From contig NZ_FLKP01000002.1 in assembly GCF_900087015.1 (NCBI RefSeq), forward strand, positions 2,250,157 to 2,314,156: a DNA stretch of 64,000 nt, given 5' to 3'. The stretch's first letter is position 1, and the number at the start of each line of letters is the position of its first letter. This document shows positions 1-8,942 of this stretch, in pieces. The translations under genes and the position numbers were made by a program. A model generated the notes under the pieces. The model was not told the origin of the DNA and searched no databases. It was given only the letters and a program-made list of their open reading frames with translations. This DNA comes from Christensenella timonensis (lineage in GTDB: Bacteria > Bacillota > Clostridia > Christensenellales > Christensenellaceae).

Positions 1-759
1 CTGCTGATAGGAATTGACCGGCACTCCCATATAGTCCGCAAGTTCCCTGTTGTCCATCAGCATCCGTTTGGCAATAGACAAATCCATGTAAATACTGCTG
101 CTGTCCTGTGAGTGTGTCTTTTCCGTCAGCCCGGATACCGTCGCGCGGTACATACTGCCCGCCGGGACTTCCGCATCTCCCATGTCCCCCATATCGTAGC
201 CGAACTGCATTTCCATTTCCGTCCCCAGCCAATCGATCTCCGGCTCATATTTGCTGTATTCCTCATAATCCGCGTAATTGGGCGGGTTCTGAGGATCGAC
301 AAACTGCTGCACCGCATCCCCGCCTATCACAAGAACGGTCATTGAACCCCCGGGTTGGAACATACTGCCTTCCTCAAATTCAAGGCTCAATACAGCAGGA
401 TCGATACCAATCACTTGGGTATTCGCCTCGTATATCCCCGTCCTGATTGTTACTGGAAATTGTATTGTCGGTGATGCCGCCGTGACGTGTTCCATTGCCG
501 CGATGGACTGCACCGTGCTGTCCGTGATGCCCCCACGCCCGGATGTTGACGATGAAGAATAGTCGTTTATTTGGATCTGTGTCAGGCGAGCATTGTCTGT
601 CAGCATATCCGAAAACTGCTTATAGTTGGAATAGCCGATGGACAGCATCAAAACAATGCAAGCCGTCCCCACGATCCCGCCAAGCACGGTGAGAAAGGTG
701 CGCGATTTACGCCTGCTTAAATTGATAAATGCCAGTTTGAATAAATCAGGCGTCCTCAT
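1..759 (-). CDS. MacB/FtsX-type ABC transporter permease, N-terminal part (runs off the window)
   Basis: The ATG at 759 opens a frame with no stop to base 1, so 253 residues are seen and the C-terminus lies outside the window. The protein begins MRTPDLFKLAFINLSRRKSR, followed by a hydrophobic helix (about residues 22-45) and then a large Ser/Thr- and acid-rich extracytoplasmic region. That is the layout of MacB-like permeases with a MacB_PCD periplasmic-type domain. The start overlaps the last 14 bases of the upstream gene, so translation is probably coupled. It most likely pairs with the LolD/MacB-type ATPase at 2360-3055. The substrate cannot be inferred. Confidence 0.85.
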   Translation of the reverse strand, partial: MRTPDLFKLAFINLSRRKSRTFLTVLGGIVGTACIVLMLSIGYSNYKQFSDMLTDNARLTQIQINDYSSSSTSGRGGITDSTVQSIAAMEHVTAASPTIQFPVTIRTGIYEANTQVIGIDPAVLSLEFEEGSMFQPGGSMTVLVIGGDAVQQFVDPQNPPNYADYEEYSKYEPEIDWLGTEMEMQFGYDMGDMGDAEVPAGSMYRATVSGLTEKTHSQDSSSIYMDLSIAKRMLMDNRELADYMGVPVNSYQQ

Positions 760-2251
760 GATCTTTCGCTTTCTGCTTTTTGCGTTTCAAGGCGTACCGG
801 ATGCCGAAGATTGCGCCAATCACCGCGCCGAGGATGATAACGGATATCCACCACTGGCTTTGCGTCTCCGGCTTTTCTTCTTCTTCCTCCTGCGGGGCGT
901 TGATGATAGGCGGGTTGATATTGGTATTGAATTCAATTTCCTGCGTAGATACCTCACCGAACTCATCCTCATAGGAAAGAGCTATTTTACCTGTTGTCGG
1001 GCCATACTTTGCGTCAGAATTGCCGCTTTCTCCCGTATCGAGCGTGCCGACAAATACATACAGGTCGCTTTTTTTCGATGCTCCACTCTCTAAATTACCA
1101 AGAAATGCGCTACCCTCCGGCACAAGGCCGGGCGCTTCCAATTCTGCGCGCACGTTGTATACAGTCCCTTTCCCCATGTTCATCACATTCATGGAAATAG
1201 ACATCGTATCTCCCGCATTGACTTCTTTGGGTATTTCCGGATCATCGTACTCAATACGCATGGGTTGTTTGACCTGAATTACAATGGATTCATCCGAGGT
1301 AAAAGCAGTTGCCTTATCTCCCTCGTATTCGATATGCAGCATGATCTTCTGCGGCTTTGGCTCTGCTGTCTGTTGCACCATTAGTTTTGTATTGATTGTC
1401 ACCGTATCTTTTGTTCCGATCTTTTTGTAATAAAAGGAATTGGTTTCACCCATCGGGATCACATCTGCCGTTTCTCCAGAGATCGTTACCTTGACATTAC
1501 GCATGGGCTGACTGTCGTTAGTGTTTTGCATGGTAACAGACAGATCAAATTCCTGTCCGGCGAGAACCGGGGAGGGAGTTACGGAATAGCTTGCGATCAT
1601 TGCCTTGGGCTGCGGCGCGGGTTCTTCTTCGCCGCCCCCGCCGCCTGTTCCGCCCGCATCGCCTCCTGCGGGATCATCCGTAACAGGAGTATCTTGCGTT
1701 CCGCCCGTGTCCTGTGGCGCGTTTGGATCAACACCGTCCGTCACTGTCACATACAATGTAAACGCCTGCGTAAACTGCGCCCCACCTTTTACCTGCCCCT
1801 GCACATTGATAGTAATTGGATACCGTCCGTTTGTGCGTCCCTGCGTAAGCGGCAGGGAAAGGTCAACGAGATATGCGGATACCTTATCCTTTCCATTGTT
1901 GACACTATGCTCGGCTAACTTGATCGTCTGATCGTAATTCTGGAATACAAACGGAGAAGATACCGCATCTCCTAAATTAACCGTCATATTAATACTGTTT
2001 CCCTGTAATTCCTGCGAGGAAATAAGGGGAAGAATGATTGATGCTGCTCCGTTTGAGATAGATGGCATATACCCACTGCTGTAGGGCTTATCCATACCCG
2101 GGTACAGATTACTGTTATCAATCACAAGAACCGTATTGTCCGTACTTTTTTCCTCTACCACTGACGCCTGGCTTTCACCTGCGGCAAATGCGACTCCCGT
2201 GACAGAAAATATGATGATGACCGCAAGTAATCCGCTCAATATCTTTTTCAT
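746..2251 (-). CDS. Exported COG1361/CARDB-like repeat protein with C-terminal membrane anchor
   Basis: 501 residues. A signal peptide (MKKILSGLLAVIIIFSVTG, cleavage near AFA-A) is followed by beta-rich repeats and an acidic Gly/Pro linker near residues 175-215. Two further segments resemble the NEW3/CARDB-type domains of COG1361 S-layer-like proteins. The C-terminus is one transmembrane helix (about 465-487) with a Lys/Arg-rich cytoplasmic tail. Such proteins sit beside MacB-like permeases in Clostridia and may act as an extracytoplasmic adaptor; that role is inference. The start has a good GGGAG site. The gene lies inside the ABC operon and overlaps the downstream permease by 14 bases. Confidence 0.75.
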   Translation of the reverse strand: MKKILSGLLAVIIIFSVTGVAFAAGESQASVVEEKSTDNTVLVIDNSNLYPGMDKPYSSGYMPSISNGAASIILPLISSQELQGNSINMTVNLGDAVSSPFVFQNYDQTIKLAEHSVNNGKDKVSAYLVDLSLPLTQGRTNGRYPITINVQGQVKGGAQFTQAFTLYVTVTDGVDPNAPQDTGGTQDTPVTDDPAGGDAGGTGGGGGEEEPAPQPKAMIASYSVTPSPVLAGQEFDLSVTMQNTNDSQPMRNVKVTISGETADVIPMGETNSFYYKKIGTKDTVTINTKLMVQQTAEPKPQKIMLHIEYEGDKATAFTSDESIVIQVKQPMRIEYDDPEIPKEVNAGDTMSISMNVMNMGKGTVYNVRAELEAPGLVPEGSAFLGNLESGASKKSDLYVFVGTLDTGESGNSDAKYGPTTGKIALSYEDEFGEVSTQEIEFNTNINPPIINAPQEEEEEKPETQSQWWISVIILGAVIGAIFGIRYALKRKKQKAKDHEDA

Positions 2252-2262
2252 TTCCTACTCCC

Positions 2263-2379
2263 TCACTTCCAAGTTGATTTCAATAAAATCGTATTGGCTA
2301 CTGTAGCAATGACATATGCCACCATCGCACCGAGAGCGATTCCCAATATAATGAGATCCTTATTTGTTTTTTTCTTCAA
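2263..2379 (-). CDS. Small single-helix membrane peptide in the ABC operon
   Basis: A 38-residue frame begins at a TTG (2379; an in-frame TTG also lies at 2388) inside the end of the ATPase gene and stops 11 bases before the next gene. It has a short Lys-rich N-terminus, one hydrophobic helix (about residues 9-31) and the tail KSTWK. A GGGGAG sequence lies about 10 bases upstream of the 2379 TTG. Compact size and placement between two coupled ABC genes support a real gene, perhaps a subunit of the transporter. The start is uncertain because no ATG is available at the right place. Confidence 0.5.
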   Translation of the reverse strand: MKKKTNKDLIILGIALGAMVAYVIATVANTILLKSTWK

Positions 2380-3055
2380 TTCCGACAATCTCCCCGTCCG
2401 CAATATGCACGATCCGGTCCGCATACCGCGCTTTCTCCATATCATGCGTGACCATAAGAAGCGTGGTCCCGTTCTCTTTCACAATATCCTGTAAGATTCC
2501 CATGATCTGCTCCGCAGTCTCACTGTCAAGGTTTCCCGTTGGTTCATCCGCGAATAATATTTCCGGCTTCGTGATGATTGCCCGCGCTATGGATACTCTT
2601 TGCTGCTGTCCCCCTGAAAGCTCATCAGGATCGTGTGCAAGATGCCCTGAAAGCCCAAGCCGTGAAAGAAGTTCCTCCGCCTCTTTGTTCCTTTTTTGTG
2701 GCAATATTCCTCGAAGCATTAATGGGAATGCAGCATTTTCAATCGTGGTCAGTGTGTCCATCAGGTTAAAGCTCTGGAAGATAAAGCCGATATGGTTAAG
2801 CCTGAATTCCACCAAATCATCCTCCTTCATCTTGTGGATCGGTTTCTCCTTGACGAATATTTTTCCCGCTGTAGGCTTTTCCAGCCCGGCGATCAGATTC
2901 AAAAGTGTGGATTTTCCACTCCCGGACGTACCAACCACCGCCACAAATTCGCCGGGATAAATATCCAGATCAATACCGTTCAGGGCTTTAAAGCGCACCT
3001 TTTTTGTTTTATATATTTTGACAAGGTTCCTTACCGAAATAATGGGTTCTGTCAT
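2360..3055 (-). CDS. ABC transporter ATP-binding protein, MacB/LolD type
   Basis: 231 residues. Walker A GTSGSGKST, signature LSGGQQQR, Walker B ILFADEPTG and the switch His in MVTHD are all present, so the ATPase should be active. Length and sequence match the MacB/LolD/YknY family, which powers FtsX-like permeases rather than classic import. It begins one base after the stop of the preceding ATPase gene and is translated with it. Its likely partner is the permease at 1-759, giving a MacB-type mechanotransmission complex at the membrane. Export of peptides or resistance to them is the usual role of the family; the substrate here is unknown. Confidence 0.9.
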   Translation of the reverse strand: MTEPIISVRNLVKIYKTKKVRFKALNGIDLDIYPGEFVAVVGTSGSGKSTLLNLIAGLEKPTAGKIFVKEKPIHKMKEDDLVEFRLNHIGFIFQSFNLMDTLTTIENAAFPLMLRGILPQKRNKEAEELLSRLGLSGHLAHDPDELSGGQQQRVSIARAIITKPEILFADEPTGNLDSETAEQIMGILQDIVKENGTTLLMVTHDMEKARYADRIVHIADGEIVGIEEKNK

Positions 3056-3056
3056 A

Positions 3057-3701
3057 TCACCGCACCGCCGTCAATATCCCTGCATCCATCTCACACACCG
3101 TATCGCACAATTCATCAATATCTGTTGCATTATGGCTTGCCAGCAGGATTGTTTTTCCCTTATTTCTTAATCCCTTAATCAGTTCGCGCATATCCTTCAC
3201 ACCCTGCTTGTCAAGGCCATTAAACGGCTCGTCCAAAATGAGCAGGGAAGGATCTTCCATAATTGCCTGCGCGATTCCCAGCCGCTGCCGCATCCCCAGC
3301 GAATACTTAGCGACGTGCTTTTTCAAATCTGGATCCAGCCCCACCTTTTTGATCGTTTCGCGGATTTCCCGATCCCCGATCTTGCGTTTCAGCGATGCCA
3401 AAAGCTGCAAGTTCTTCATTCCTGTGAGCGTAGGCAAAAAGCCCGGCGTCTCAATGATGATCCCCATATCCTCCGGGAAATCCATATCCTTCCCCACTTG
3501 CTCATAGTCCACTAATATTTTACCTTTCGATGGAAATAGAAAACCGCAAATACACTTAAAAAGCACCGTCTTGCCTGAACCGTTGTTGCCAATGATACCG
3601 TGGATTTTTTCCGTCTCAAAATCATGGTGCACATCCCGCAGCACCTCTTCGCCGTTAAAGTCCTTATATACATGCTGTACGCTGATCGAGATATCCTTCA
3701 T
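3057..3701 (-). CDS. ABC-2 type transporter ATP-binding protein
   Basis: 214 residues, short for the family but with all motifs: Walker A GNNGSGKT, signature YSLGMRQRLG, Walker B LLILDEPFNGLD and the switch His in ASHNATD. The signature Y-S-L-G-M is typical of ABC-2 ATPases such as BcrA and bacteriocin-immunity transporters. The ATG overlaps the stop of the upstream permease (ATGA, 3698-3701), so the two are translationally coupled. It most likely energises the two permeases at 3698-5396. This is a different ABC class from the ATPase that follows, so the operon encodes two distinct exporters or one composite system. Confidence 0.9.
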   Translation of the reverse strand: MKDISISVQHVYKDFNGEEVLRDVHHDFETEKIHGIIGNNGSGKTVLFKCICGFLFPSKGKILVDYEQVGKDMDFPEDMGIIIETPGFLPTLTGMKNLQLLASLKRKIGDREIRETIKKVGLDPDLKKHVAKYSLGMRQRLGIAQAIMEDPSLLILDEPFNGLDKQGVKDMRELIKGLRNKGKTILLASHNATDIDELCDTVCEMDAGILTAVR

Positions 3702-4594
3702 ACGTCGCTCCCCGTAAAGTTAAAGTTATATTTCTTCATTCCACGCAGCGCCGTAACAAACAACGCCGCAATCGCCGCAACAAAAATGAGATATGTCTGC
3801 CATAATCGTGGCAACAGGTCGTATCCAAAATTGTGCATATGGTACGTCGCCTGGTTTAAAGGCGACAGCCACCCCACCGCCACATTCGCCTTGTACATCA
3901 ATTCTTGTGGCAAATGAAACATCTGTCCGAATATCTGCGGATTTAACAAAATACCCACAAGACTGAACAAAAACACGCCGATCACGCCCCAAAACTGTCC
4001 CTTGCGGATGTTGACTGCCAACATGATAGATGCCATCAGCAGCGTGTACAGCAACATCAGCAGGAAAATCGTGCCCATACATTCGTATGGCGTACTCATT
4101 TCAAGCGTCTTTACAAACGCGGGCAGCGCGATTGCCTGCCCCGCTCCCGAATACCCTAGCATCGCCGCCGTCTCGCTCCATTGGTTGCCGATAAACGACA
4201 GATGCGCGCACAGCGCAGAGGTCGCAACAAGGATAAAGGTGATGTAGAGAAGTGTTGCAAGACAAATGTATATGATCTGCCCACAAAGCCACGCCGCGCG
4301 CGTCGTGCGCATCAGGTAAAATGGCGTCCCCTCGCAGATAAACGGCATGTCTGCAAACAGAAGCACGAGCAGCAATGATGAAATGAGGATATTGTTCGCG
4401 TCCCCGAACGTCCACACGAACGCCTCCACAAGCTGCAATATCGTTCCCTGCTCCTGCGCGAACTGCACCGCCTTGTTAGATAGCAAAAAACACAGTATGA
4501 ATGCCAACGAAAAGGTCACGATGATACGCGGATTCTTTTTCCATTGCCGGAAATTATATACTGCAACGGACCATGACTGCCCTATCTTACGCAT
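3698..4594 (-). CDS. ABC-2 type membrane permease subunit
   Basis: 298 residues with about six hydrophobic helices. The N-terminus is MRKIGQSWSVAVYNFRQWKK, consistent with the cytoplasmic amphipathic start of ABC-2 permeases. No catalytic motif is expected. The start lies 8 bases inside the end of the preceding permease gene, and the end overlaps the ATPase start by 4 bases, which indicates one operon. It probably forms a heterodimeric channel with the 4587-5396 product. Family assignment rests on topology and neighbours. Confidence 0.75.
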   Translation of the reverse strand: MRKIGQSWSVAVYNFRQWKKNPRIIVTFSLAFILCFLLSNKAVQFAQEQGTILQLVEAFVWTFGDANNILISSLLLVLLFADMPFICEGTPFYLMRTTRAAWLCGQIIYICLATLLYITFILVATSALCAHLSFIGNQWSETAAMLGYSGAGQAIALPAFVKTLEMSTPYECMGTIFLLMLLYTLLMASIMLAVNIRKGQFWGVIGVFLFSLVGILLNPQIFGQMFHLPQELMYKANVAVGWLSPLNQATYHMHNFGYDLLPRLWQTYLIFVAAIAALFVTALRGMKKYNFNFTGSDV

Positions 4595-5396
4595 CTCGTA
4601 TCCTCCTTTGCATCAAAAAGCCGTAGCAAAGTCCGACAAGAATCACCAGTTCCCCCACAAGCAGTGCTGCTCCCCATATTCCTGCATTCCACAACTCGGA
4701 CGGATTCAGCCACTCCTGCGGGTTCAGCACATACGCATCTGTGAAGTATCGCTGCGAAAGGATCACGAGGACATAATAAAAGATGAATGGAGAGGCGTAT
4801 GCCATATACTTGCTCATCGTTAGCGTGGCGAACAGCCCTCCCACGAGCGACCAAAATGCCCCTGACAAAAAGAACAGAAACGCACGGCCCATGAGATCGG
4901 TAAATGTAAGCTGCGCGACTACGTCAATCAATTCGCCTGCCGTATCAGTCGCCACGACATTTTCAATTCCCTGTGGGATGAGTTCCAGCGGCGTAAACAG
5001 CAGAGCGAATACAAAGCAAACTACAAGTACGCCCAAAAAGAGCACCAGCCCACCTGAAAGCAAAGTTGTCACCACCCGCGAAACAAGATATAGCCGCTTG
5101 CCTGCGCGCGGAAGATATTCGCGCAGATAGCGGCTCTTTTGATCGTCCACAAAAGCGGTAGTAAAAGGCAAAGCAGCGAGGATCGGTAACACCAACAGCA
5201 TCATATCTGTTTGAAGTGACGATATTGAAAGTTGGATAGAATATCCATCTGCAAGACCATCTACCATTTGTCCTTGAAATATCGGCAAAATTTGGTCGAA
5301 AACCCCCAAAAATGCTGCGACTGCAATACCAATAATCCCCACTATAAAGCCCCAAGATGTTAAGGAACGTTTTAAATCTGTCTTGAAAGTATCCAC
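4587..5396 (-). CDS. ABC-2-like membrane permease, first gene of the exporter operon
   Basis: 269 residues starting at GTG 5396, with an AGGA site 9 bases upstream. It has an N-terminal helix (about residues 15-35), a large extracytoplasmic loop, then about five more helices, as in ABC-2/BcrB-like permeases. It overlaps the next gene by 8 bases and is the first gene of a seven-gene, tightly packed minus-strand operon that runs off the left end. A companion of the 298-residue permease is the most likely role. No substrate information is visible. Confidence 0.7.
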   Translation of the reverse strand: MDTFKTDLKRSLTSWGFIVGIIGIAVAAFLGVFDQILPIFQGQMVDGLADGYSIQLSISSLQTDMMLLVLPILAALPFTTAFVDDQKSRYLREYLPRAGKRLYLVSRVVTTLLSGGLVLFLGVLVVCFVFALLFTPLELIPQGIENVVATDTAGELIDVVAQLTFTDLMGRAFLFFLSGAFWSLVGGLFATLTMSKYMAYASPFIFYYVLVILSQRYFTDAYVLNPQEWLNPSELWNAGIWGAALLVGELVILVGLCYGFLMQRRIRDA

Positions 5397-5438
5397 ATTA
5401 GCATATCCTATTCCTTTTTAATATAAGCAATAATATAC

Positions 5439-6890
5439 TTAATATCCTACATTTCGATCAATCCGGCTTCCGTTAATAGCATTGAGTGTAACGGGCCCCC
5501 ATACTTCAGTGAATCCGCTGTTAAGACGAATAGGGGTTCCATCATCGTCATAAGCTTTTTGTTCACCAAAGGTTTCAACTCCTTCACCCGGCAATGCGGC
5601 AGCGGTAATTTTTGAGAAAATATTCCAAACTGGGGAATAATAATACGCTCCGCTATTAGGTTGCTTGATTCGCATGAGACCTAATTCGATTCGTGTGACA
5701 TCCACTGTAAAATCATCATACATCTCATTTTGTGTCATATAGTCAGTGTTAATTGCATCTAATGCAAGTTTTTCAATTTCATTAAAAGGCACTAGATTGG
5801 CCGATTCATTTTCAATAGAATTTATTGTCATTGGACTTTCCCATTTAAAAGAAACAATCCCATTATCATTAACCACAACCATTATTTTCTCATATTTGAC
5901 AGGAGCAGCATTTGTATCTTCCATATCTTCTCCTATTTCGTTGGATGCGTAAGCCGTGGGAACACCGTTTATACTACGCATAAAAACACAAGCCCATCCC
6001 CAATTATCGGTTGAATACTTTGCTTGTCTTGCAGCACAACCAACATAACATAATTCGTAGTCCTGTGTAATTTTTGAAACCAATTCAGATGCCTGCTTTG
6101 CGGCATCTTCTTTAGTCGTATTAATGTTATATGGTTCACCTGATGTTGGGGTAAAAGCCCAATCTCCATCATTGATACTCATATAGGTAAGGTATCCAAG
6201 CCACCCATTTGCGACCTCGAATATATATCTTTTTCCATCCTTGTTTGTGCTAACAGAAAAGCCTTCGCATTCTCCACCTTCAGAACCGGGAACTACAAAA
6301 CCATTCTGGAGAATTGGTTCTGCCTCTTTTAAGTTGCTTTCGCTTGGCGCAGATATATATTCGCTCTCAAGCTCATTTATTCTACTATTTAGTTGGTCAC
6401 GATAAGAGGAGTTTTCAGGAGAATTATCGAGTGTGCTCAATTCCTTTTTTATCGACAGAATATGTGCCTCAATATTTTCTTTTGTTTCGGTACTATATTC
6501 ATTATACTTGGCATTTTCACCAAAAAATATATTCTTAACAACATCAATATCATCTTGCGTAAAATTTCTCAAATCAGCAGATACAACAGGAATCTCTGTA
6601 GTTTCCGGTAAAACAACTTCGGCATTGATGTTAAGAGTCATATGCGAATTATTTGATGTACTTGGTTTATCTAATACCCAACGATCAGGTGCGCCAAGTA
6701 TTTGAAATAATTGACTATCTGATCCTGTATCTTCATGGGTTGCATTTGAAGAATTATCATTTGTATTCTGCAACTTTCCAACAACTGCTGCTTGCTCTGG
6801 TGTAGCCTGACAAGCAGTTGCTAAAAAAACGATACATAGAATGAATATCCCAAAAATCGTATGGCGTTTTGTTTTTAAAGTAATTTTCAT
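5439..6890 (-). CDS. Large lipoprotein, probable DUF6034-like family (paralog A)
   Basis: 483 residues. A lipoprotein signal with lipobox LATAC (Cys27) is followed by a Ser/Thr/Asn-rich linker, a helical charged segment (about 110-190) and a beta-rich C-terminal domain. The C-terminal half aligns by eye with the neighbouring 370-residue lipoprotein: WGWACVFMRSINGVP against FGWMFTFTRSIDGLQ, and VTLNAINGSRI against IVLNAIDGSYV. The two are tandem paralogs, probably anchored to the outer face of the membrane. I place them near DUF6034 from memory only. Function unknown. They lie between the exporter operon and the small secreted proteins. Confidence 0.7.
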   Translation of the reverse strand: MKITLKTKRHTIFGIFILCIVFLATACQATPEQAAVVGKLQNTNDNSSNATHEDTGSDSQLFQILGAPDRWVLDKPSTSNNSHMTLNINAEVVLPETTEIPVVSADLRNFTQDDIDVVKNIFFGENAKYNEYSTETKENIEAHILSIKKELSTLDNSPENSSYRDQLNSRINELESEYISAPSESNLKEAEPILQNGFVVPGSEGGECEGFSVSTNKDGKRYIFEVANGWLGYLTYMSINDGDWAFTPTSGEPYNINTTKEDAAKQASELVSKITQDYELCYVGCAARQAKYSTDNWGWACVFMRSINGVPTAYASNEIGEDMEDTNAAPVKYEKIMVVVNDNGIVSFKWESPMTINSIENESANLVPFNEIEKLALDAINTDYMTQNEMYDDFTVDVTRIELGLMRIKQPNSGAYYYSPVWNIFSKITAAALPGEGVETFGEQKAYDDDGTPIRLNSGFTEVWGPVTLNAINGSRIDRNVGY

Positions 6891-6944
6891 GTGGTCATCT
6901 CGCTTTCATATACTTGTTTCGGGTTTCTTAAACGCGCAAATTTA

Positions 6945-8057
6945 TTATATACTAGCTAAATATTGGTTAGTTACCCTTGGTTCAACATAGCTTCCATCAA
7001 TAGCATTTAAAACAATAGAAGATTGTGATTTATATTCTGAATTTGGATAGCCATAATCAAAATAAACTGTCCATGTAGGAATATATTCGCCATCGTCATC
7101 CTGTTTATCAGGTGAAAGCAAATCAATCCCTAATTCAAATTTCGTAATATTGATTTCGAGTGCTTCGTCGTCAGGGCTACTTGCTGCAAATATTTTTTGT
7201 AAAGAATCTATAGCCCGATCCTTTATTGTATCAACACCCTCAATTTTTTCGGGGTTTTTTTCTTCATCATTTATTTTGCACGCACCCTCATACCATAGCA
7301 AACATAAGCCGTTTTCGTTTATGGCAATCTTTAGAAATTCAGGTTCCCAAGGTGCTCCATAATTTGGAGGAACGTCAGGATTCAAATAATATGAACCAGG
7401 ATAATATATTTTCTGCAATCCATCTATACTCCTAGTAAATGTGAACATCCACCCGAACGAATCAATCTCCCCTCCCAAGACGATAGTGCAAGGTTCTTCG
7501 GTAAAGAGAGATAAATCATTTGCTCCAATATCATTTGCATATTCAGAAGCCTGTTCATATGCTGACTCTTTTGAAATTAAAGGTGATTTAGGAGTATAAG
7601 CCGAAATTTCTTCATTGATTGAACTTTGAGGATACACTTCTGCATTCATATTTTTTTTATATGCAAAGTTATTATGATTACGCGCAAACGTACATTGTGC
7701 TATTGAACCATCGTCTTGTCTTATATAAGCATCGTGATAAACATTCGGCTCAAGTTTTGATATGATTAGGCGTGAATCCGAACTATCATTTGCCGACTTA
7801 CCTATTGTTGCCCAATCAGAATACATTTCCGTGCTATTAGTAAATTTTTCTACATAAGAAAGAATCTGTTCATCTGTAAAGATTGTTTTTTCTACCTTTG
7901 TAATAGAATATGTTTCTATATCAGAGGCTATCATATCTGCGGTTACAGTGATTTTATTTGTTGGGACGATATCTGGATTGCTACAAGCTGCAACAACAAG
8001 CGTAAAACTTACAATCAAAATTACAATTATAAAAATATATTTGTTTTTTTTACCCAT
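6945..8057 (-). CDS. Lipoprotein, probable DUF6034-like family (paralog B)
   Basis: 370 residues with a lipoprotein signal peptide (lipobox VVAAC) and a single beta-rich domain matching the C-terminal two thirds of the 483-residue paralog downstream. It lacks that paralog's helical insertion. A GGATGAGC-like ribosome site precedes the ATG. About 54 bases separate it from the next lipoprotein gene, so the two may share a transcript. Base composition is AT-richer than the conjugation genes. Function unknown; a sensor or scavenger role beside the sigma/anti-sigma pair upstream is only a guess. Confidence 0.7.
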   Translation of the reverse strand: MGKKNKYIFIIVILIVSFTLVVAACSNPDIVPTNKITVTADMIASDIETYSITKVEKTIFTDEQILSYVEKFTNSTEMYSDWATIGKSANDSSDSRLIISKLEPNVYHDAYIRQDDGSIAQCTFARNHNNFAYKKNMNAEVYPQSSINEEISAYTPKSPLISKESAYEQASEYANDIGANDLSLFTEEPCTIVLGGEIDSFGWMFTFTRSIDGLQKIYYPGSYYLNPDVPPNYGAPWEPEFLKIAINENGLCLLWYEGACKINDEEKNPEKIEGVDTIKDRAIDSLQKIFAASSPDDEALEINITKFELGIDLLSPDKQDDDGEYIPTWTVYFDYGYPNSEYKSQSSIVLNAIDGSYVEPRVTNQYLASI

Positions 8058-8120
8058 AATCGCTCATCCTTATCAAATATAGAAAGCAAGTAAAAAAATT
8101 CTTAATTATTTTCTATTTAA

Positions 8121-8156
8121 TTTGTTGTTAGCGGCTTTTCAGCCGCTAACAACAAA
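8121..8156. other. Perfect 16-bp inverted repeat between lipoprotein and secreted-protein genes
   Basis: Arms 8121-8136 and 8141-8156 are exact complements around a TTTC loop. The hairpin lies 14 bases beyond the stop of the 8170-8565 gene and is probably its transcription end. Neither strand shows a strong T run after the stem, so factor-independent termination is likely but not certain. Confidence 0.6.
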
Positions 8157-8169
8157 TCGGTCTAATAGA

Positions 8170-8565
8170 TTAGCAATATGTTACTCCGCTACTGAAAATA
8201 AGATAATCACTCGAACTGGAACTAGCAATACTCATTTTGATATTTACACCAGACGGATAAGATGTAAAATCAGCCAGCCAATTTCCGGTGCGTACTATTT
8301 CTGGAGAAAGTACAGTGCAAGCCGTGCCAGAACTTGTGCTATATCCACGCATTCTCCAATTACTTTGGCTCCGCTTTACCCATGAATCAACACGCGCTTC
8401 AATATTGACAGATCTATCCCTTGTTGCCCACATAACCGACTGAGAGGGACCGCCATATATCTTTCGATTTGAATGAGTTTGCGAACTTGCTAATGCTGTC
8501 GAAGCTACAGCAAGAACCATAACAACTACCAGTACCATTACGATTATTCTCGTTGATTTTTTCAT
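8170..8565 (-). CDS. Small secreted protein, unknown function
   Basis: 131 residues from the ATG at 8565, chosen for its strong AGGAAGGAGAT site; an upstream in-frame ATG has no such site. The signal peptide MKKSTRIIVMVLVVVMVL ends near ALA-S. The mature part is about 105 residues, Ser/Thr/Arg-rich, beta-like, with two Cys, one of them the last residue (VTYC). No known domain is recognised. Size and export are shared with the products of 8943-9404 and 14099-14503. Possible roles are a secreted effector or an antimicrobial protein exported by the nearby ABC system; neither is shown by the sequence. Confidence 0.65.
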   Translation of the reverse strand: MKKSTRIIVMVLVVVMVLAVASTALASSQTHSNRKIYGGPSQSVMWATRDRSVNIEARVDSWVKRSQSNWRMRGYSTSSGTACTVLSPEIVRTGNWLADFTSYPSGVNIKMSIASSSSSDYLIFSSGVTYC

Positions 8566-8664
8566 TTTGATCTCCTTCCTTGATTCACAAACATACGAAA
8601 TGTTTATGAATAAACAGAGTAAAATGTTGAAATCCATTGGATTCCTGAGTATACTTGGTCGTAT

Positions 8665-8735
8665 AGTCCTTACGAAGCTGGCTATCGCTTACGCGATAGG
8701 GTTGCCAACCATCAGTTTTGTAAGGACTTTTTATT
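8665..8735 (+). other. Branched hairpin element with plus-strand T run
   Basis: The outer stem AGTCCTTAC (8665-8673) pairs with GTAAGGACT (8720-8728). Inside are CTATCGC/GCGATAG closed by a TTAC loop (8682-8699) and GGTT/AACC. The T-rich stretch TTTTTATT follows on the plus strand. This is a cloverleaf-like fold ending as a terminator in the plus direction, although no plus-strand gene lies here. It may be a small RNA, a terminator, or a remnant of a mobile element. Confidence 0.45.
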
Positions 8736-8890
8736 ACCCATTGGACTCCCTCCCTTCTGTTTCGTCACTTGTCTTACAAGTGGTTTGTATTTGGAAATAT
8801 ATGCAACTTGTTTGCGAATATTAAAAAAACAATAATTTTCCCTTTAAAATATTAGATACATCAAGAGCCAAAAACCTTGCAATTTTTATT

Positions 8891-8924
8891 AAAAAAGATC
8901 AGCAAATTTTTTGCTGATCTTTTT
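8891..8924 (-). terminator. Rho-independent terminator of the 8943-9404 gene
   Basis: AAAAAGATCAGCAAA pairs perfectly with TTTGCTGATCTTTTT around a 3-nt loop. On the minus strand the stem is followed by T residues, 18 bases after the stop of the secreted-protein gene. The A/T symmetry also allows bidirectional use. Confidence 0.85.
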
Positions 8925-8942
8925 GGGGGATATGTGATTGTG

